A stretch of DNA of 64,000 bases, from assembly GCA_024663395.1 (NCBI GenBank), contig JANFAH010000082.1, positions 62,001 to 126,000 on the forward strand, given 5' to 3'. Under the pieces are notes generated by a model, which worked only from the letters and a program-made list of their open reading frames with translations, had not been told where the DNA came from and searched no databases. The position numbers and the translations under genes are program-made. The first letter of the stretch is position 1. Each line of letters opens with the position of its first letter. Below, piece after piece: positions 43,960 through 56,230 of the stretch. The DNA comes from Pisolithus tinctorius. Taxonomy: Eukaryota > Basidiomycota > Agaricomycetes > Boletales > Pisolithaceae.

Positions 43960-46900
43960 ATGGCAGCTACATCCACAGCGGTACAGTGACTCACTATCCT
44001 AAACGACCGTGCCAGGTTTCACCCCCACCTACAGCACCGCCAATTCACGTTCTTTGACGTTGAAACGGTCAAAGATGTCCACGATTCCGAGAGCTGTCCT
44101 GAGATATTCAAGGTATGTCATTTCGCAAATGGTACTGCTCTCCTGTCTTCACGTTCTATCTTAGAATGCGCCAGAAATCTCGGCGATGACGTCCTCGATT
44201 GCGGGTCTTGTGGTCGCCGACATACATGGCAGCATTCATATTCTCAACCAGAGCTTTGTTTCCGTCGCTAGTTGGGTTGCACACGTCGGTGGAAGGGTCA
44301 CGCACATGATCGAGAGACAGGGCATGTTAGTAACCATTGGTGTATGAACCTCCACGGCTACCCGGTTCGAAAAATATCTCTGATACATATCACAGGAAGA
44401 AGACAATGTTCGTTCTGCCGTCATGAAGATATGGAACCTTGGCAAGATTGACAAACGCAGCAGTGGTCCTTCCATTCTTCGGTCAGCGAAGGTTCAACCT
44501 AGTGGAAAGCCTCACCCTGTATGTCTTCGCCGTCTTCGCCCTTACGCCACCCGTAATCAAGTGTAATTAGGTATCTTGTTTCGCCCTCACGCCAGACCTT
44601 GCCTTCCTTGCTATTGGCCTTGCGGATGGAACAGTCTTACTGTACCGTCATCTCGATCAATCTCTTGCATCTACGTCAGGTTCCCTCACCACACTTCCTA
44701 AACCGCGTGTCATACATGAAATCCCAACTGAACCGGTCACCTTTCTTGGCTTCACGTCGTCTAACCCCACTTCCCTCTCACCCACTACCGGCTCATCTTC
44801 ACAGGATGCACATAATGCTCCACCGAATCCCTCCCTTAATTTACTCATAGTCACCACCTCCTCGACCTATTCTTACCCTCTCATCCCCAAAGTCTCTTCT
44901 CCGTCCTCGGTACTGGTTGATGAAATCGGTGCAGGCTTACAATGTGCATGTATCGATTGGAAGGGTCGTTGGGTGACTCTTGGACGGGACGAGGCGTTGT
45001 ATGCATGCGCGGTGGGGGGTCGTATTGGGTCCTATGCGTTGGAAGGTAATTGCATGCTAGTCATGGGTCGTGATTTCTGATTGGGATGAGTAGGCGAGAA
45101 AAAGTCTTTACGTACGCATCTCAACTACGTCGTGGTGGTTCTCCCTGCACCGTTCCCCCCAATAACGACCACAGCTCCAGTCGGCAATCAGCGCAAGCTT
45201 GGTGCGGGGAGTGCCGGAATGGTTGCTTCGCCCACTAGTGGTACGCTTGCTGGAGTAGGACTGCTGAACTCTGCTAGTGGCGAAGTGGGCCGTGTGGTTC
45301 TGGTTGATATGGAGAACAAGCTAGTTGCATGTTCGGGAAACTTCGAAGGCGGTGTGCGCGATGTGATATCAGCATGGGGTCACGTTTACGTGGTTGGGAA
45401 CGAGGGAAAGGTCGGTTTTAGTGTGTCCATACGATGATTCTACTGAACTCGTGGTCCTGTCACTGACATATACCCTGGACCTACACACTGTCCAGCTTAC
45501 GCGCCTCATCGAGAAGCCTACACCGGACAAGCTGTCATTGTTATACGCCAAGAATCTCTACTCTCTTGCGTTCTCAGTTGCACAAACACAGGGGCTAGAT
45601 ACCACGGACGTACACCGGCATCACGGTGATCACCTGTACTCGCGAGGCGACTTTGAAGGAGCGATGCGTGAGTACATAAATACAATTGGGGGTGTCCAGG
45701 CCAGCTATGTCATTCGGAAGGTGAGTTACTGCCCTTGGGAATCAGCTCCATTTCCGGGCCTGGGATGTCCCTTGGCTATCTGTTTGTCAGAGCGAAACTA
45801 ATGACCTTCAGTTTCTTACGGCGCGCTTGACGCCTCTTCTTATGACGTACCTTCAAGAGCTGCACTCTCGCGGGCTCGCACATGCAGAACACACCACGCT
45901 TCTGCTTAATGCATACGCAAAAGCCGGCGACGTCGCACGACTCGATTCCTTTGTACGAAGTGAGGGTCGGGTGTTCCGTGGAGAGGGTCCGGCGTCGGTC
46001 AGCAGGGTAGAAGATGTGGCCCCTGGCGATGGTCTCAGCAAAGAGCCACCATTCGAGCTGGATACTGCTATCCGCGTGTGTCGCCAAGCAGGTTTCTTTG
46101 CGCACGCAGCGTATCTGGCCCGTCGTTGGGGTCGACATGACGATTATTTGAGAGTGTTAGTGGAAGATGTTGGTGGGAGTAGTGTGGAGTTGACGTTCGG
46201 GAGCACAGGAAGAGGTACTGGCGCGAAGAGTGAAAAGGGTGATGAAAGAAAGATGGAGACCAATGGGTACAGCGCTGCGGTTTCCTATCTGCGAGAAGCC
46301 GGAGGCGACTGTGTAAGTTGTTGAGTTTCTCCGTTACTCTGGCAAACGTTGCTGAATCCATCCTGTAACGCTGATGGTACAATCCGCCTTTCCACAGGCA
46401 GAATCTGGCCTTGCACGTTATGGGAGAGCACTGCTCGACCACCTCCCCGAAGAGACGACGCAGTTACTCATCGACCTTTGTACCATAGCAGGTCACCTCC
46501 CGGAATCATCGCCACCTGACCATTTACCTGCAACCCACGCGAAGGCGCCAAGCTATCTTTCGTATCTTGCCTTGTCCCGCGCACCTGCGGTACCACCAGC
46601 ACTTTCTGCTGGAGATGAGGCTTTAGTTGCGAAGCCACCAGGCGTAGCAAAGGAGAATGGTGAAAGTGGCGCGGAAGAGGATAAGGGTGCCGGGACCGGT
46701 GGACATGTGAGGGCAGCTACCGCTTCACCTGGACCCGCACAAGTGAACGGCGGGACCCAAGCAATACGACGTCCCTCACCAACCCTATTCTTTGCGCACT
46801 TCGTGGATCACACAACCCACTTCGTGAGGTTTTTGGAGATAGTTGCGCGCCGTCGATGGGGACAAAGCTTAGAAGGGGCTATGACGGTGGAATTTCCGGG

Positions 46901-48021
46901 TTCAGAAGACGATGAAGCCGAGAGAAGGGACCAAGCTGCTGTATGGAACACTTTGCTCGAGCTTTACCTCACAGAGAACCAAAGTGAAGGAGACAAGGAC
47001 AAGGCGTTACGGCTACTTCGCAGTTCGCATCTGCCGTACGATGCCACTCATGCACTGATTCTGTGTTCGAGTTATTCGTATGCGCCCGGTCTCGTGCTTT
47101 TATGGGAAAAAATGGGCATGTACGAAGATGTATTGCGGTTTTGGATGGACCAGTATAACTCCGGCGTGCGGGCGGTCGCGGAAGCGGGCGACTCGAGCCA
47201 TGCCCGTGTGGGAATTCTGTCCTCGCCGACAGCTCAAGTCATCGCAGCGCTGCGTCAGTATGGTCCTGACCACCCGCACCTCTATCCACTGGTACTGCGT
47301 TTCCTTACGTCCACTCCTGAGTTGCTCTCCACTCATCAAGCAGATCTACAAGAGATCCTGGAACATGTTGAGCGCGAGCACATCATGGCTCCCTTGAGCG
47401 TTGTCCAGGTTCTTTCGCGGAATAATGTCGCGAGCGTGGGGCTTGTCAAAAGTTGGCTTATGCGGCGTATCGCAGAAGGGCAAGAAGAGATTGCAACTGT
47501 AAGACTTCGCACTGTTGTCGCGAGCGACATGTTGATATATTGTGCTTCGTATCTCAGGATAAACAGCTCATATCATCCTATCGGTCCGAGACGCAAGCCA
47601 AGCTCAAACAGATCGACGAGCTTAAGGATACTGAGCATCCAAGGGTGTTCCATGTGACTCGGTGCTCGCAATGTAATGGCCAGCTCGACTTACCAAGTAT
47701 CCATTTCATGTGCAACCACAGTTTCCACCAACGGTACGTAAAATGTTTTCTTCTATTCTTCTTCTGCGTACCGCTATTTTTTGCCTTCACCCCCTTACAC
47801 CTGATGTTATCCCGACTCTGTTACTGAACGCGCCCGAAATTCGTAGGTGTCTTCTTGGTAGCGAGGCGACATGTCCGCTATGCGAACGTCAACATGGTGT
47901 CATTCAAGAAATCCGGCGGAACAACGAACGGCTTGCCGACCAACATGAATTGTTCTTCTCAGAGGTTCGTGAGAATGGTTTCCGCGCTGTGGCTAGTGGC
48001 TTTGGGCGCGGCTGGTTGTAA
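43960..48021 (+). CDS. VPS11: Vps11/Pep5, vacuolar sorting complex subunit with RING finger, ~1,122 aa
   Basis: Exons are 43960-43980, 44035-44112, 44165-44341, 44396-44518, 44571-45045, 45094-45410, 45496-45720, 45812-46312, 46398-47498, 47558-47733 and 47847-48021, total 3,369 nt, in frame. It is a core subunit of the HOPS/CORVET tethering complexes at endosome and vacuole membranes. The N-terminal part is a beta-propeller (RQFTFFDVETVKD, ADIHGSIHILNQ, LADGTVLLYRH). An alpha-solenoid follows (YSLAFSVAQTQ, DHLYSRGDFEGAM, AHAEHTTLLLNAYAK, FVDHTTHFVRFLE). The C-terminus has a RING-type zinc finger: CSQCNGQLDLPS, HFMCNHSFHQRC and CPLCERQ. A low-complexity insertion lies at about 640-700. A broken partial copy follows at 48.7-49.9 kb. 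Confidence 0.93.
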
Positions 48022-48677
48022 CTTAGGTGGTATGACACATCCCTACTGGTGCGTCTAGAGGGAACCCCAAGTGTTTAGTTGTCAGCACTTGCAGCCCTTT
48101 CATGACTTCATTACGGTCGGTGAACGCGTTCTATGCCACCCGTTGGATACTCCTGTATGGTTGAGGTGTCCGGTTAGTACCGTATGGGAATGCAGATTCT
48201 GAAGTGTGTGTTGCGAAAGGGCACGTGCACCCAGTTGGCCCGGGCTTACCGAAAGACTCCTTCCCCCTATCCACCTTCACTCACATCTCACTTTCACCGT
48301 CTTCTCACTCGGTCGCTTGGCCACAATCCTCGCGTACGTGTATCTTTCCCAAGGCTCGTCAGCACTATCGTGGGTGCCCACTCCCATTATGTATGCTTGC
48401 CTCTGCGTGCACTGTATGACAAAGACGTCATTCTACACTTGCCTAGAACTCTCATGTCCATACCAATCAACCTGCTGATAGCCACACCTCAGGAGTGCTC
48501 TGAACAACTTCTTCAAATACCCTGCTCGTTAGCAATGATTTCCACAGAATTGCGAGCTCGGTTGGAATCTGACAATTAAGCATGTGGTGCACAAGGATAC
48601 AGTGGAGTATGAAATTTCCGTGCGGACTGAGAAAGGCAGTAAGTACTGTGGGATAGCATTTACCCTCTCATGATGTA
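48022..48677. other. Spacer between VPS11 and its partial copy
   Basis: This is 656 bp. A plus-strand open frame at 48184-48579 (131 codons) has no recognisable pattern, and alternative frames over the same bases are equally open. No gene is supported. Confidence 0.35.
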
Positions 48678-49886
48678 GTAGGTGCTCCGCGGAGATGCCG
48701 CCGACCTGCAGCACTGCCAGTTCACTGCTGAAAGAATTGGAGACGTTCACGATTCTGAGAGCTGTCCTGAAGTATTCAGGGTCTGTCATTTCCCTACTGA
48801 CGGTACTAATGCTCATTGACAGCTGTCTTTACGCGCCATCTTAGAGGGGCAAAGCAACCCTTTGTTTTCGTCGCTACTAGGGTTGCACACGTCAGACCTT
48901 ACGGATGGAACAATCTTACTCTACCGTCATCACAACCAATTTCTTGCATCTGCTGCTGCATCAGGTTTCCTTACCGCTCTCCACAAATCACGGGTCATAA
49001 ATGAAACTCCAGCCGACTCCGTCACCTTCCCTGGCTTCACGATGTCTCACCTCACTTCCCTCTCACTCGCTACTGCACCGTTGCTGTGGTGGTTGCATAT
49101 TTCGGAAGTGATGTGCAGGATGCCATATCAACATGGGCACGATTACATGGTTGGAGACGATGGAAAGGTCGGTGTTCTGTTGTGTCCATGCGATGACCTT
49201 ACCGAATTCGTGGTCTGGTGGCTGACATATACCCCCGACCTACACACTGTTCAGCTTCCGCCTCATCGAGAAGCCTACACCGGACAGGTTATCATTGTTA
49301 TACGCCAAGAATTTCTGCTCTCTTGCGCTCTTGGGGTTGCGCAAACACAGGGGTCAGACACCACGAACGTACATTGGCAGTGTACCATGGTGATCAACTG
49401 TATTTGCGAGGTAATTTGGGCGTGCGGCGCGTGAGTCTATGAATAAAATTTGTGGGTTCAGGCGAGCTACATACATATGTCATTGGGAAGGTGGGTCATG
49501 AGCTGTCGAAACCAAATACTTTCATTTTCTTACGGCGTGCTTGATGCCCCTTCTCGTGACATACACGAACTCATTCACAAAAGCGGGTAACGCCGCACCT
49601 CTCGACTCTTTTGTACGAAGCGGAGCGGATTTTCCATGCAGAGGGTCCAAGGTCGGTCGCAGGGTAGAAGATATAGCCCTTGTAGCCCCTGGCGACCGTC
49701 TCAGCGAAGAACCCCCATTCGAACTCGACACCGCTATCCACGTGTGTCGCGAAGAAAATTTATCTTGCTCATGCGGCGTATCTAGCTCGCCGTTGGTGTC
49801 GACATGACGATTTTTTGAGAGTGCTAGCAGAAGACGTAGGCGGGAGTAGTGTACAGCCGATGCTCGGGAGCACGGAAAGATTACCG
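48678..49886 (+). pseudogene. Partial tandem duplicate of VPS11
   Basis: The segment follows VPS11 in order with deletions. It starts with the exon 1-2 region (GTAGGTGCTCCG, then CACGATTCTGAGAGCTGTCC). It then has the exon 5 region (DGTILLYRH in place of DGTVLLYRH), the exon 6 end (VGDDGK), the following intron and exon 7 (VAQTQGSDTT), the exon 8 region (FVRSGADF, SEEPPFELDTAI), and stops near GGAGCACGGAAAGA. Intron sequence is kept, for example ACCTACACACTGT before the exon 7 acceptor, so it is a DNA-level duplication. Large parts are missing (exons 3-4 and most of 5-6), and exon 8 has lost and shifted bases. No single frame spans it. Confidence 0.88.
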
Positions 49887-49887
49887 T

Positions 49888-50071
49888 AATCTGTGATCAG
49901 CGACACTACTGAGCGCTGACGCATCTTCGCCCACGAAGTCAATGTATGCTTCGTCCACAACCACGATGCCTTCGAATGACTCATAATCGAGCAAAGAGCG
50001 GAGTGACTTCAGGGATATCAATGTTCCGGTGGGGTTCCCAGGCGAGCATAGGCAAATGAGTTCACCCCACC
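49888..50071 (-). pseudogene. Fragment of a histidinol-phosphate aminotransferase gene (HIS5 type)
   Basis: On the minus strand about 60 codons read through cleanly and match the PLP-enzyme pattern of fungal histidinol-phosphate aminotransferases: ICLCSPGNPTG (the SPGNPTG turn) followed by LRSLLDYESFEGIVVVDEAY and IDF. The Asp of VVVDEAY is the PLP-binding Asp. An AG acceptor-like TATAG precedes the piece. The catalytic Lys region and both ends of the enzyme are absent, and sequence on both sides is unrelated, so this is a stranded exon fragment. The full gene is presumably elsewhere in the genome. Confidence 0.75.
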
Positions 50072-51082
50072 CTATAATAATAATGCAATATGTCCCATGA
50101 TAATGTCAACATCCCGTTCCGTGTGTTTGCCCAACGCATTTACCGCCAACGCTATTGTGATTCCGGAATAGCAGCTCCTGTTTACATACAACCTCGGGCC
50201 CGCCGGTCCCTATTCTTTCATTCCAGACACTGCAAAGTCAGCGTGCTACTGGAGGGAAGGCCCCTGAGACTGCACGTTTCCACCCCCCGCTTTGTGTAGT
50301 GTTCTTTGCAGGCCCTCATACGCAGCACGGACTTTGATTTTGCCACTGGGAATCCGAAAACATTTCAATGCTATAGGCTCTAAATAAGGGAATTCTGCTG
50401 GATTTCCAAAACGTCTTGGTTCCGGCCTGTTTTTTGCTGACTAAGCACTGTATCTTTTGCTTCCGTTTTTGGGGTCTGCCTTCCACATGCGTGGCGAGGG
50501 CTTGCTATGATTATAGCAAGCCGAGGGGTTTTCGTATAGGATTGTGTGCTTAGGGGGCTTCTGGTAACTGTACACTCTTATGTGGGGTGGTAGCAGGTAG
50601 CCCATAAGTTTCTGCCGTACGACAACACGGAGGTAACCAAGTCCGAGTCCTGGCTGATTTTTTTATAACGTCAGGTCAATTTGCTATTCGAGGATCTGGG
50701 AAACGAGGCGTCTTGTCGTATTAATAAGGGCAGTCCGCAATGTGGACTTGGCGCTCTCCTCCAGCGATCTGCCCATTGCCCAGCGTTGCCCCAGCAACTC
50801 ACTGTACATCCTTGTCGCCGTGCTCGAGAGCGTGCAGGAGTATACGTTGTCGTATATACTCTTCTCGATCTCTCAGTATCGCTTCAAGTCAGTTTCTGGT
50901 CTAAATACCTCCTAAGATTGATAATAGGATCAGCTGGAAGGTGCTCTCCTAGTGAGTACTACCTGGTGCCCGTCTCTGGCAAATGGAGTGATACGAACGT
51001 GTTACAGACTACAGTCATCCGCATCATCTAGTAAGTCTTCTTCAGTTTGCTACAAGTACACTGACATTCCCGTCGATCCCAG
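50072..51082. other. Intergenic, nothing recognised
   Basis: This is 1.0 kb. Short open frames such as 50681-51031 (+) have no family pattern. It contains the upstream region of the C2-WW gene. Confidence 0.4.
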
Positions 51083-52862
51083 ATGTCTGCCGCGGACGAT
51101 ACTAAGATAGTCAGGATCACTGGTATATTCTAGATTCCTTGTTTCTGTAGTGCATATCTCACTGATCTTTAACGAGCTCAGTTCGCTCAGCGCATTCCCT
51201 TGTCAAGAACAGAATTAGCCTGCCAGGACAACCCGACCTTTACGTGGTGGTCTCGGTAGACAATGATCAAACGTATACCACTAAATCTATCAAGGGTACG
51301 TCCAACCCTACATGGAACCAACATTTTGACATGTAAGCTCTTCGTGCTCTTCTCTGCGGTATATTATCCTTTGGCCGTTAACTTTCGAACATTGCAGCAC
51401 TGTCAAGCGGACATCAACAGTTACTATTCGGATTTGCTACGAGCATATTCTCAGGAGGAAGGCGAAAATTCCAGGCTCAGTCACGATCAAGGGGGTGGAG
51501 GCTCTTGAGTACTCTGAAACTCCCGACAGTATGTGCTTTGCGCGGTCTCATGGTACGGTGGTTTACTAGCAGTCTCTAGGCTTGGTCACTAGAGATATTG
51601 TTACGACGAATGGCCGACGAACATGCGGCAAGCTTCTTGTCTCTTTCTCCCTTCTGAGTGTGCAGGCAGATCATATACCTCAAACGGCTGGACTGCCAGC
51701 GGCGGTAGAGCAACAATCTCCTGTATCTGCTTCCCCGCAGCGCACGATAATGGCTTCGCCTCGAGAAGCTGTCGTACCACAGCAAGATGTGATAGATACT
51801 TCCACGTTGTCCCATCCAGCAGAGCAACAAGAACCTCCGTCAGCTTCGTCTCAGCAGCCAATGGATTCACTCTTGCTTCCACAAACCAGTTCTGGCCAAC
51901 AGGATTTTACTGTTCGTCCTCCTGAGCCAGGGAGACATTTCTCAACGTCGTCCACCGCCTCTCAACGGCAGCGGATTCCATCTTCCGTTCAACAAACCGA
52001 GGCAGGCGAGCAGCATCACGTAGATGCGCTAACTACACCCGCTGGTCTGGTGGAAGAACAGTTGTCGTCCCAAGAACAGCTCTACACTCCACAAGCCAGT
52101 ACAGGGCTACAGGGACAGACAGATGAAGTACTCACATCCCTGCCTCTTTCGCAACGGTCAGGACCTTCACCTTCACCTACAACTTCAGAACGGTCATCGG
52201 AGACTTCGTTCTCATTCTCTGATATCATCACTGGTCACGCATCTGCGCTGCCGCAACCCCAATACTCCACGGTTTTACCTGTCGCCCCACAGCAGTCACA
52301 AATCCTGCCGATGCGGCAAAATATTGCTGATCAGTCGAGCCCGGCTTCACTCTTATTTTATACTACTCCGAGGCAACCGCAGTTTTCCCTATCCTCTCAT
52401 CCTGCGTCACGGCATTCCCAGAGTCCGCCCGCAATCTCTACAACGAGACCTCAGCAGAACCAGTTTCCGTCATCTTCCGTGGGAGTGGTTCAATCCTCTA
52501 TGCCTCCTCCCTTCACGTCACAGGACCCATTGACTACATCACTGCCCAGTGGTTGGGAGAAGCGTTACACCCGCGAGGGTCAGCCATATTTCGTGGATCA
52601 TAATAGGAAAGTGACGACGTGGTGCGAACCTGTTGCTTTACCGAATGGCTGGGAAAAACGCTATACTGCAGCCGACAGGCCATATTTTGTGGATCATGTC
52701 AATAAAAAGACGACGTGGGTTGATCCACGGGCGGCCACTGTGATGTTCGAGAATTTGCCCCCAGGTTGGGAGGTGCGCCTCACTCCGTTGGGGCAGAGGT
52801 ACTTTGTGAATCATAACTCTCGCATTACGGCGTGGGAGGATCCGCGCTCACCTATGGGATGA
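51083..52862 (+). CDS. C2-WW protein, NEDD4/Rsp5-like but without a HECT domain, ~534 aa
   Basis: Exons are 51083-51122, 51182-51332, 51398-51528 and 51580-52862, total 1,605 nt, in frame. A C2 domain at about 5-125 has [42 protein letters not shown] and [10 protein letters not shown]. The linker is ~300 residues rich in Gln/Ser/Pro/Thr. Three WW domains are packed at the C-terminus, starting LPSGWEKRY (about 429), LPNGWEKRY and LPPGWEVRL, each with YFVDH or YFVNH and a second aromatic/Pro site. The second signature Trp and Pro are kept in all (TTWCEP, TTWVDP, TAWEDP). The frame ends six residues after the third WW. Nothing like a HECT domain follows in the next 1.5 kb. It could bind PPxY proteins at membranes as an adaptor or as a competitor of Rsp5. 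This function is inferred. Confidence 0.85.
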
Positions 52863-54540
52863 GAAGACGGAGGAGTGTCGCGTACAGTGGGGAGTAGGTC
52901 ACAGGATCTGCCATGGTGTTTATCAGTCGTTTCCCTCTCACCAAGTAGTGCTCACACTGATGGTTCCAAAATTCTGTTTCCGTTTTGATTTGTTGTCCGT
53001 GCGAAGTCCTTGAAGCATTTATGAAATGTCACCTGCACAAAAACGATTGACCACTGTCGCTAAATGAATTCAACGTCATTGAAGCGGGAAGGTGTCCCCC
53101 CTGCTTTACCATGCATATTTTCGTGCTTTCACGCGGAAGAAAGATAAAGCTAACAACGATGGAAGAGCGCTAGCTTAGCTCCTTAACCACTTACCAGTTT
53201 TACTCAATCAGCAGGTCCGTGATAATGTCTCCGTGCGATGGTCGTATCTACATTCTAGTGGGGCCTGCATAACTTACAAGGAGTGGCTTAAACAGGTCAT
53301 CATGCTCTGAATGTCTTATATGGTTGCCGTCTTTTGGTCCTTGGATCGAATGTGCTTGCAGGAAGTCTTTCGGAAACGTTTCCAATATGATCAACTGGAG
53401 CCAGTGGCGGTCAAATTGAAGGAGACGCATCGTGTGCGTGTGCAGAGCATTGTCTCAGCCCTATTCCAGGGACAGAGATCGAGGCATGAAGCCGTCGCAT
53501 TGTCTTGCGGAGCCTGGATTTTATCAAACTTGATAATTCAGGTGTCGCAGTACTTGCAGCAGCCCCCCGGAAATGGATTTTTCTCCAGAGACGGTAGGCC
53601 ATTGTGAGCAGGCGATTCAGAACTTGTAGCAAACGCGGATAGGGCGGCAAGTAAACCCAGATTTCATGACTGGCTGAGAATACGTCGCTATCCCTTCAGG
53701 AGACCGCGCGGCGAGCAGCAAGATTAATGCACCCATAAATGAACGACAAGTAATGAACGGTTGCACCGTTCGTGGAGCCTGCTACTTCAGCCAGCCCACG
53801 AATATTGGAGGAAGTCAGAGTTGACCATGAGTCAAGAGTTGCCAGTCGTTTTCGGCTTTGCCCGAAGCTGACAGCGAAGTTGAGAACGGTGCTCGACAGC
53901 ACCCCTATTGACGATCATACTGGTGCCGCTGACTGCCAACACCAGTGAGAGTACCCATGGCTTAAATGTAGACTGATTCAAGCTTCAAGAACTAATGGTC
54001 ACGTATCTTGTCTTCAAAGCGCCATCATAACTTGGCCCGCCCCAGTCCGACACCAGTTCGAATAAGTCTCCCTCAAATCATTCCGAGGCGGACTTTCACG
54101 GTCCCTACAGCAAGTTCCTTAACACCGTTTTCACTCCTGATAGCAGCTTTATGGTCGTCTCTTGAACCTGATCGGGGTACACAGATATGCCCGTCCCCAC
54201 TCTCTACGCCGTTGACACGGCGGGGACGAGCACTTCTTCTAAAGCCAGCCACACAATTGGCGGCTGACTCTCCATCACATATCTTCGGAGTCAATGTCTA
54301 GAGGGCCCTGAGACTACGATGTTCCCGGACGACGGAGAGGATAGATCCCAAATGTCGTAGAAGAGATCAAGCAAAGTTGTGCGATTCTATGAAGTAGGTT
54401 GGCATTGTTGGTACGTATTGTACGTATTATTCTACTATCTGTGAGAAGTATTGGAAAGTTGACTCGGCAGCCAATAGCAATTCCTGCAACAGTCGCTTGT
54501 TGACATGCACTTGTCTTGAAGATATAGTACTACGAACAGA
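52863..54540. other. Intergenic, no supported gene
   Basis: This is 1.7 kb between two convergent genes (C2-WW on +, P450 on -). Overlapping open frames at 53248-53650 and 54008-54301 on both strands lack any protein-like pattern and no splice model connects them. No HECT sequence was found. Confidence 0.4.
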
Positions 54541-56230
54541 TCAACTTCCTCCCTCTACTGAGTTCAACCACACCATCACATCATGTTCTGTCTGCTGAAC
54601 ACCGACACTTTTCTTTTTCGCTTTTGGGGGCAACAGGTTTGTCGATCCCAGGCCGAATCCATGTTTGTCGGAGTCCGCGTGTGTGATACGTAGGTGGTGC
54701 ACGCAGAGCGCAACGAGGAGCTTCATTTCATAGACGGCAAGGTGCCGTCCCTTGCACTGCGGTGAAAAGAGAGCATTTCAGTTCTTCGACTGCCTGGACC
54801 ATTAGCGGGGTGGCCACTCACGATTTCACGTCCGCCTCCCCAACCAAAGAACGGTAGTTTGGTTCGCTTTAGTCGTGTCGAGTTGTCGCCATCAGACCCC
54901 TCCAGTCCGCTCGCATACCTGCCCGTCGTAAACCTGTCCGGTACAAACTTGTCCGGTTGCTCAAACCATCGCCCATCCCAATGCGTCCCCATCAGATGCG
55001 CCATCACATACTCTCCCTTGCGTACTATCACTCGTTGACCTGCTGCCGCATCTACAACCAATTCTGTGTCGCATGATGCCTGTCGTAAGGGAGTTGATAT
55101 TAGCCTCAGTCGTATGGTCTCCTGGACGACCGAGTCAAGCAGTGGAAGCCCATCGAGCGCATGCGTGTCTGTGCGAAGCAAAGCAGGGAGGTCAGTTATG
55201 CATGGAACGTCGCCCTTCCCGACATCCATATGCGCGTGCAGCACGTTATCTATCTCTGCACGCAGTTGCGCAGCAAGCTTCCCGTCCGCAAGAATTTCCG
55301 TCAGTGCCCAAAAGGTCATGTTCGTCGAATTTGCATATAATCCCCAGAGGAAGACAAGCAATAGCCAGGCCTTTTCTTCTATCGTAAGCTTGTTTGCCCT
55401 GAAGATGTCGAGTGTACCCGTCATGACATCCACTAATGCGCTGCCTTCCTCCACCTGAGCGACGTACGCGCAGAGTCGACCGATGAGGCGCTTGCGCGCT
55501 CCGGTGGATGGCCGCCAGTCGAAAGGGACCCTATACAGCCTCGCATAAACGCTCTCGTCCAAGCAGTTTATGTCGTCGTAAATATCATCGGTGAACGACG
55601 GGCCGAAAAATGCATGACACAACGCTGCGAGCCGACATCTTCCCACGAGCTCCATTAATGACACAGCCTTTGGCCCCTTCTCGGAACGCGCCACAAAACT
55701 GTTCATCTCCTGGAGCAGCCGTGCTATATATGTCGACGTGAACTTCTTCAGGGACATTTTGGCCAAGGTACGTCCAACCATGGGAGCTATCTGATGCTGT
55801 AAGATCTCTTGCAGGCGCGGAACGTTCTCCTGCGGTCCGGCGATCGCTTGGGTCAGCTCAATTTGGATGGAATCGCTTTTGAAAATGTTGTGCTGGTCCC
55901 GCAAGATTGCGGCAATTCCGTCTGGAGAGGAAATGACAGTCAGGTGTCGGCCGCCAATAGACATTTTGAAGACCGGGCCATATTGATTGCTGGATGCAAG
56001 GTAGTGTCAGCATACTAGTCAGCACAGGTTCGACGGATGAGCACCTACAAACAGCTCCCCAGGAATCCAGCTGGGTTTCGGACGTATTGGATGCCTGTGC
56101 CGATGTACGGGAGGAAGCTGGACACCACAGGGGGGGATTCCTCTGCACGGGGGCGCCGGAAATAAGACGATACGAACGCAAGCACGATGAACGCCGAAGT
56201 GACGACGACGAGTGTGTCATAAACGGCCAT
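54541..56230 (-). CDS. Cytochrome P450 monooxygenase, ~521 aa
   Basis: Exons are 56230-56049, 55989-54822 and 54756-54541, total 1,566 nt, in frame. The N-terminus is a membrane anchor (TLVVVTSAFIVLAFVSSYF) followed by a Pro-containing hinge (ESPPVVSSFLPYIGTGI). The I-helix has a modified oxygen-binding site (GLYANSTNMTFW), the K-helix has the ExxR motif (VQETIRLR), the PERF-like site reads VPDRF, and the heme loop is PFFGWGGGREIC with the Cys ligand at residue 451, split by the last intron. The WGGGREICKGR form resembles CYP7/CYP8-like fungal P450s (sterol or fatty-acid type), but the substrate is not predictable here. No biosynthetic cluster is nearby. Confidence 0.92.

Noticed and set aside
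48184..48579. 131-codon open frame between VPS11 and its copy
   Set aside because: Two other frames over the same bases are nearly as long, and there is no recognisable motif.
53248..53650. Possible HECT domain downstream of the C2-WW gene
   Set aside because: Neither strand shows HECT motifs, and the open frames here have unrelated, low-information translations.
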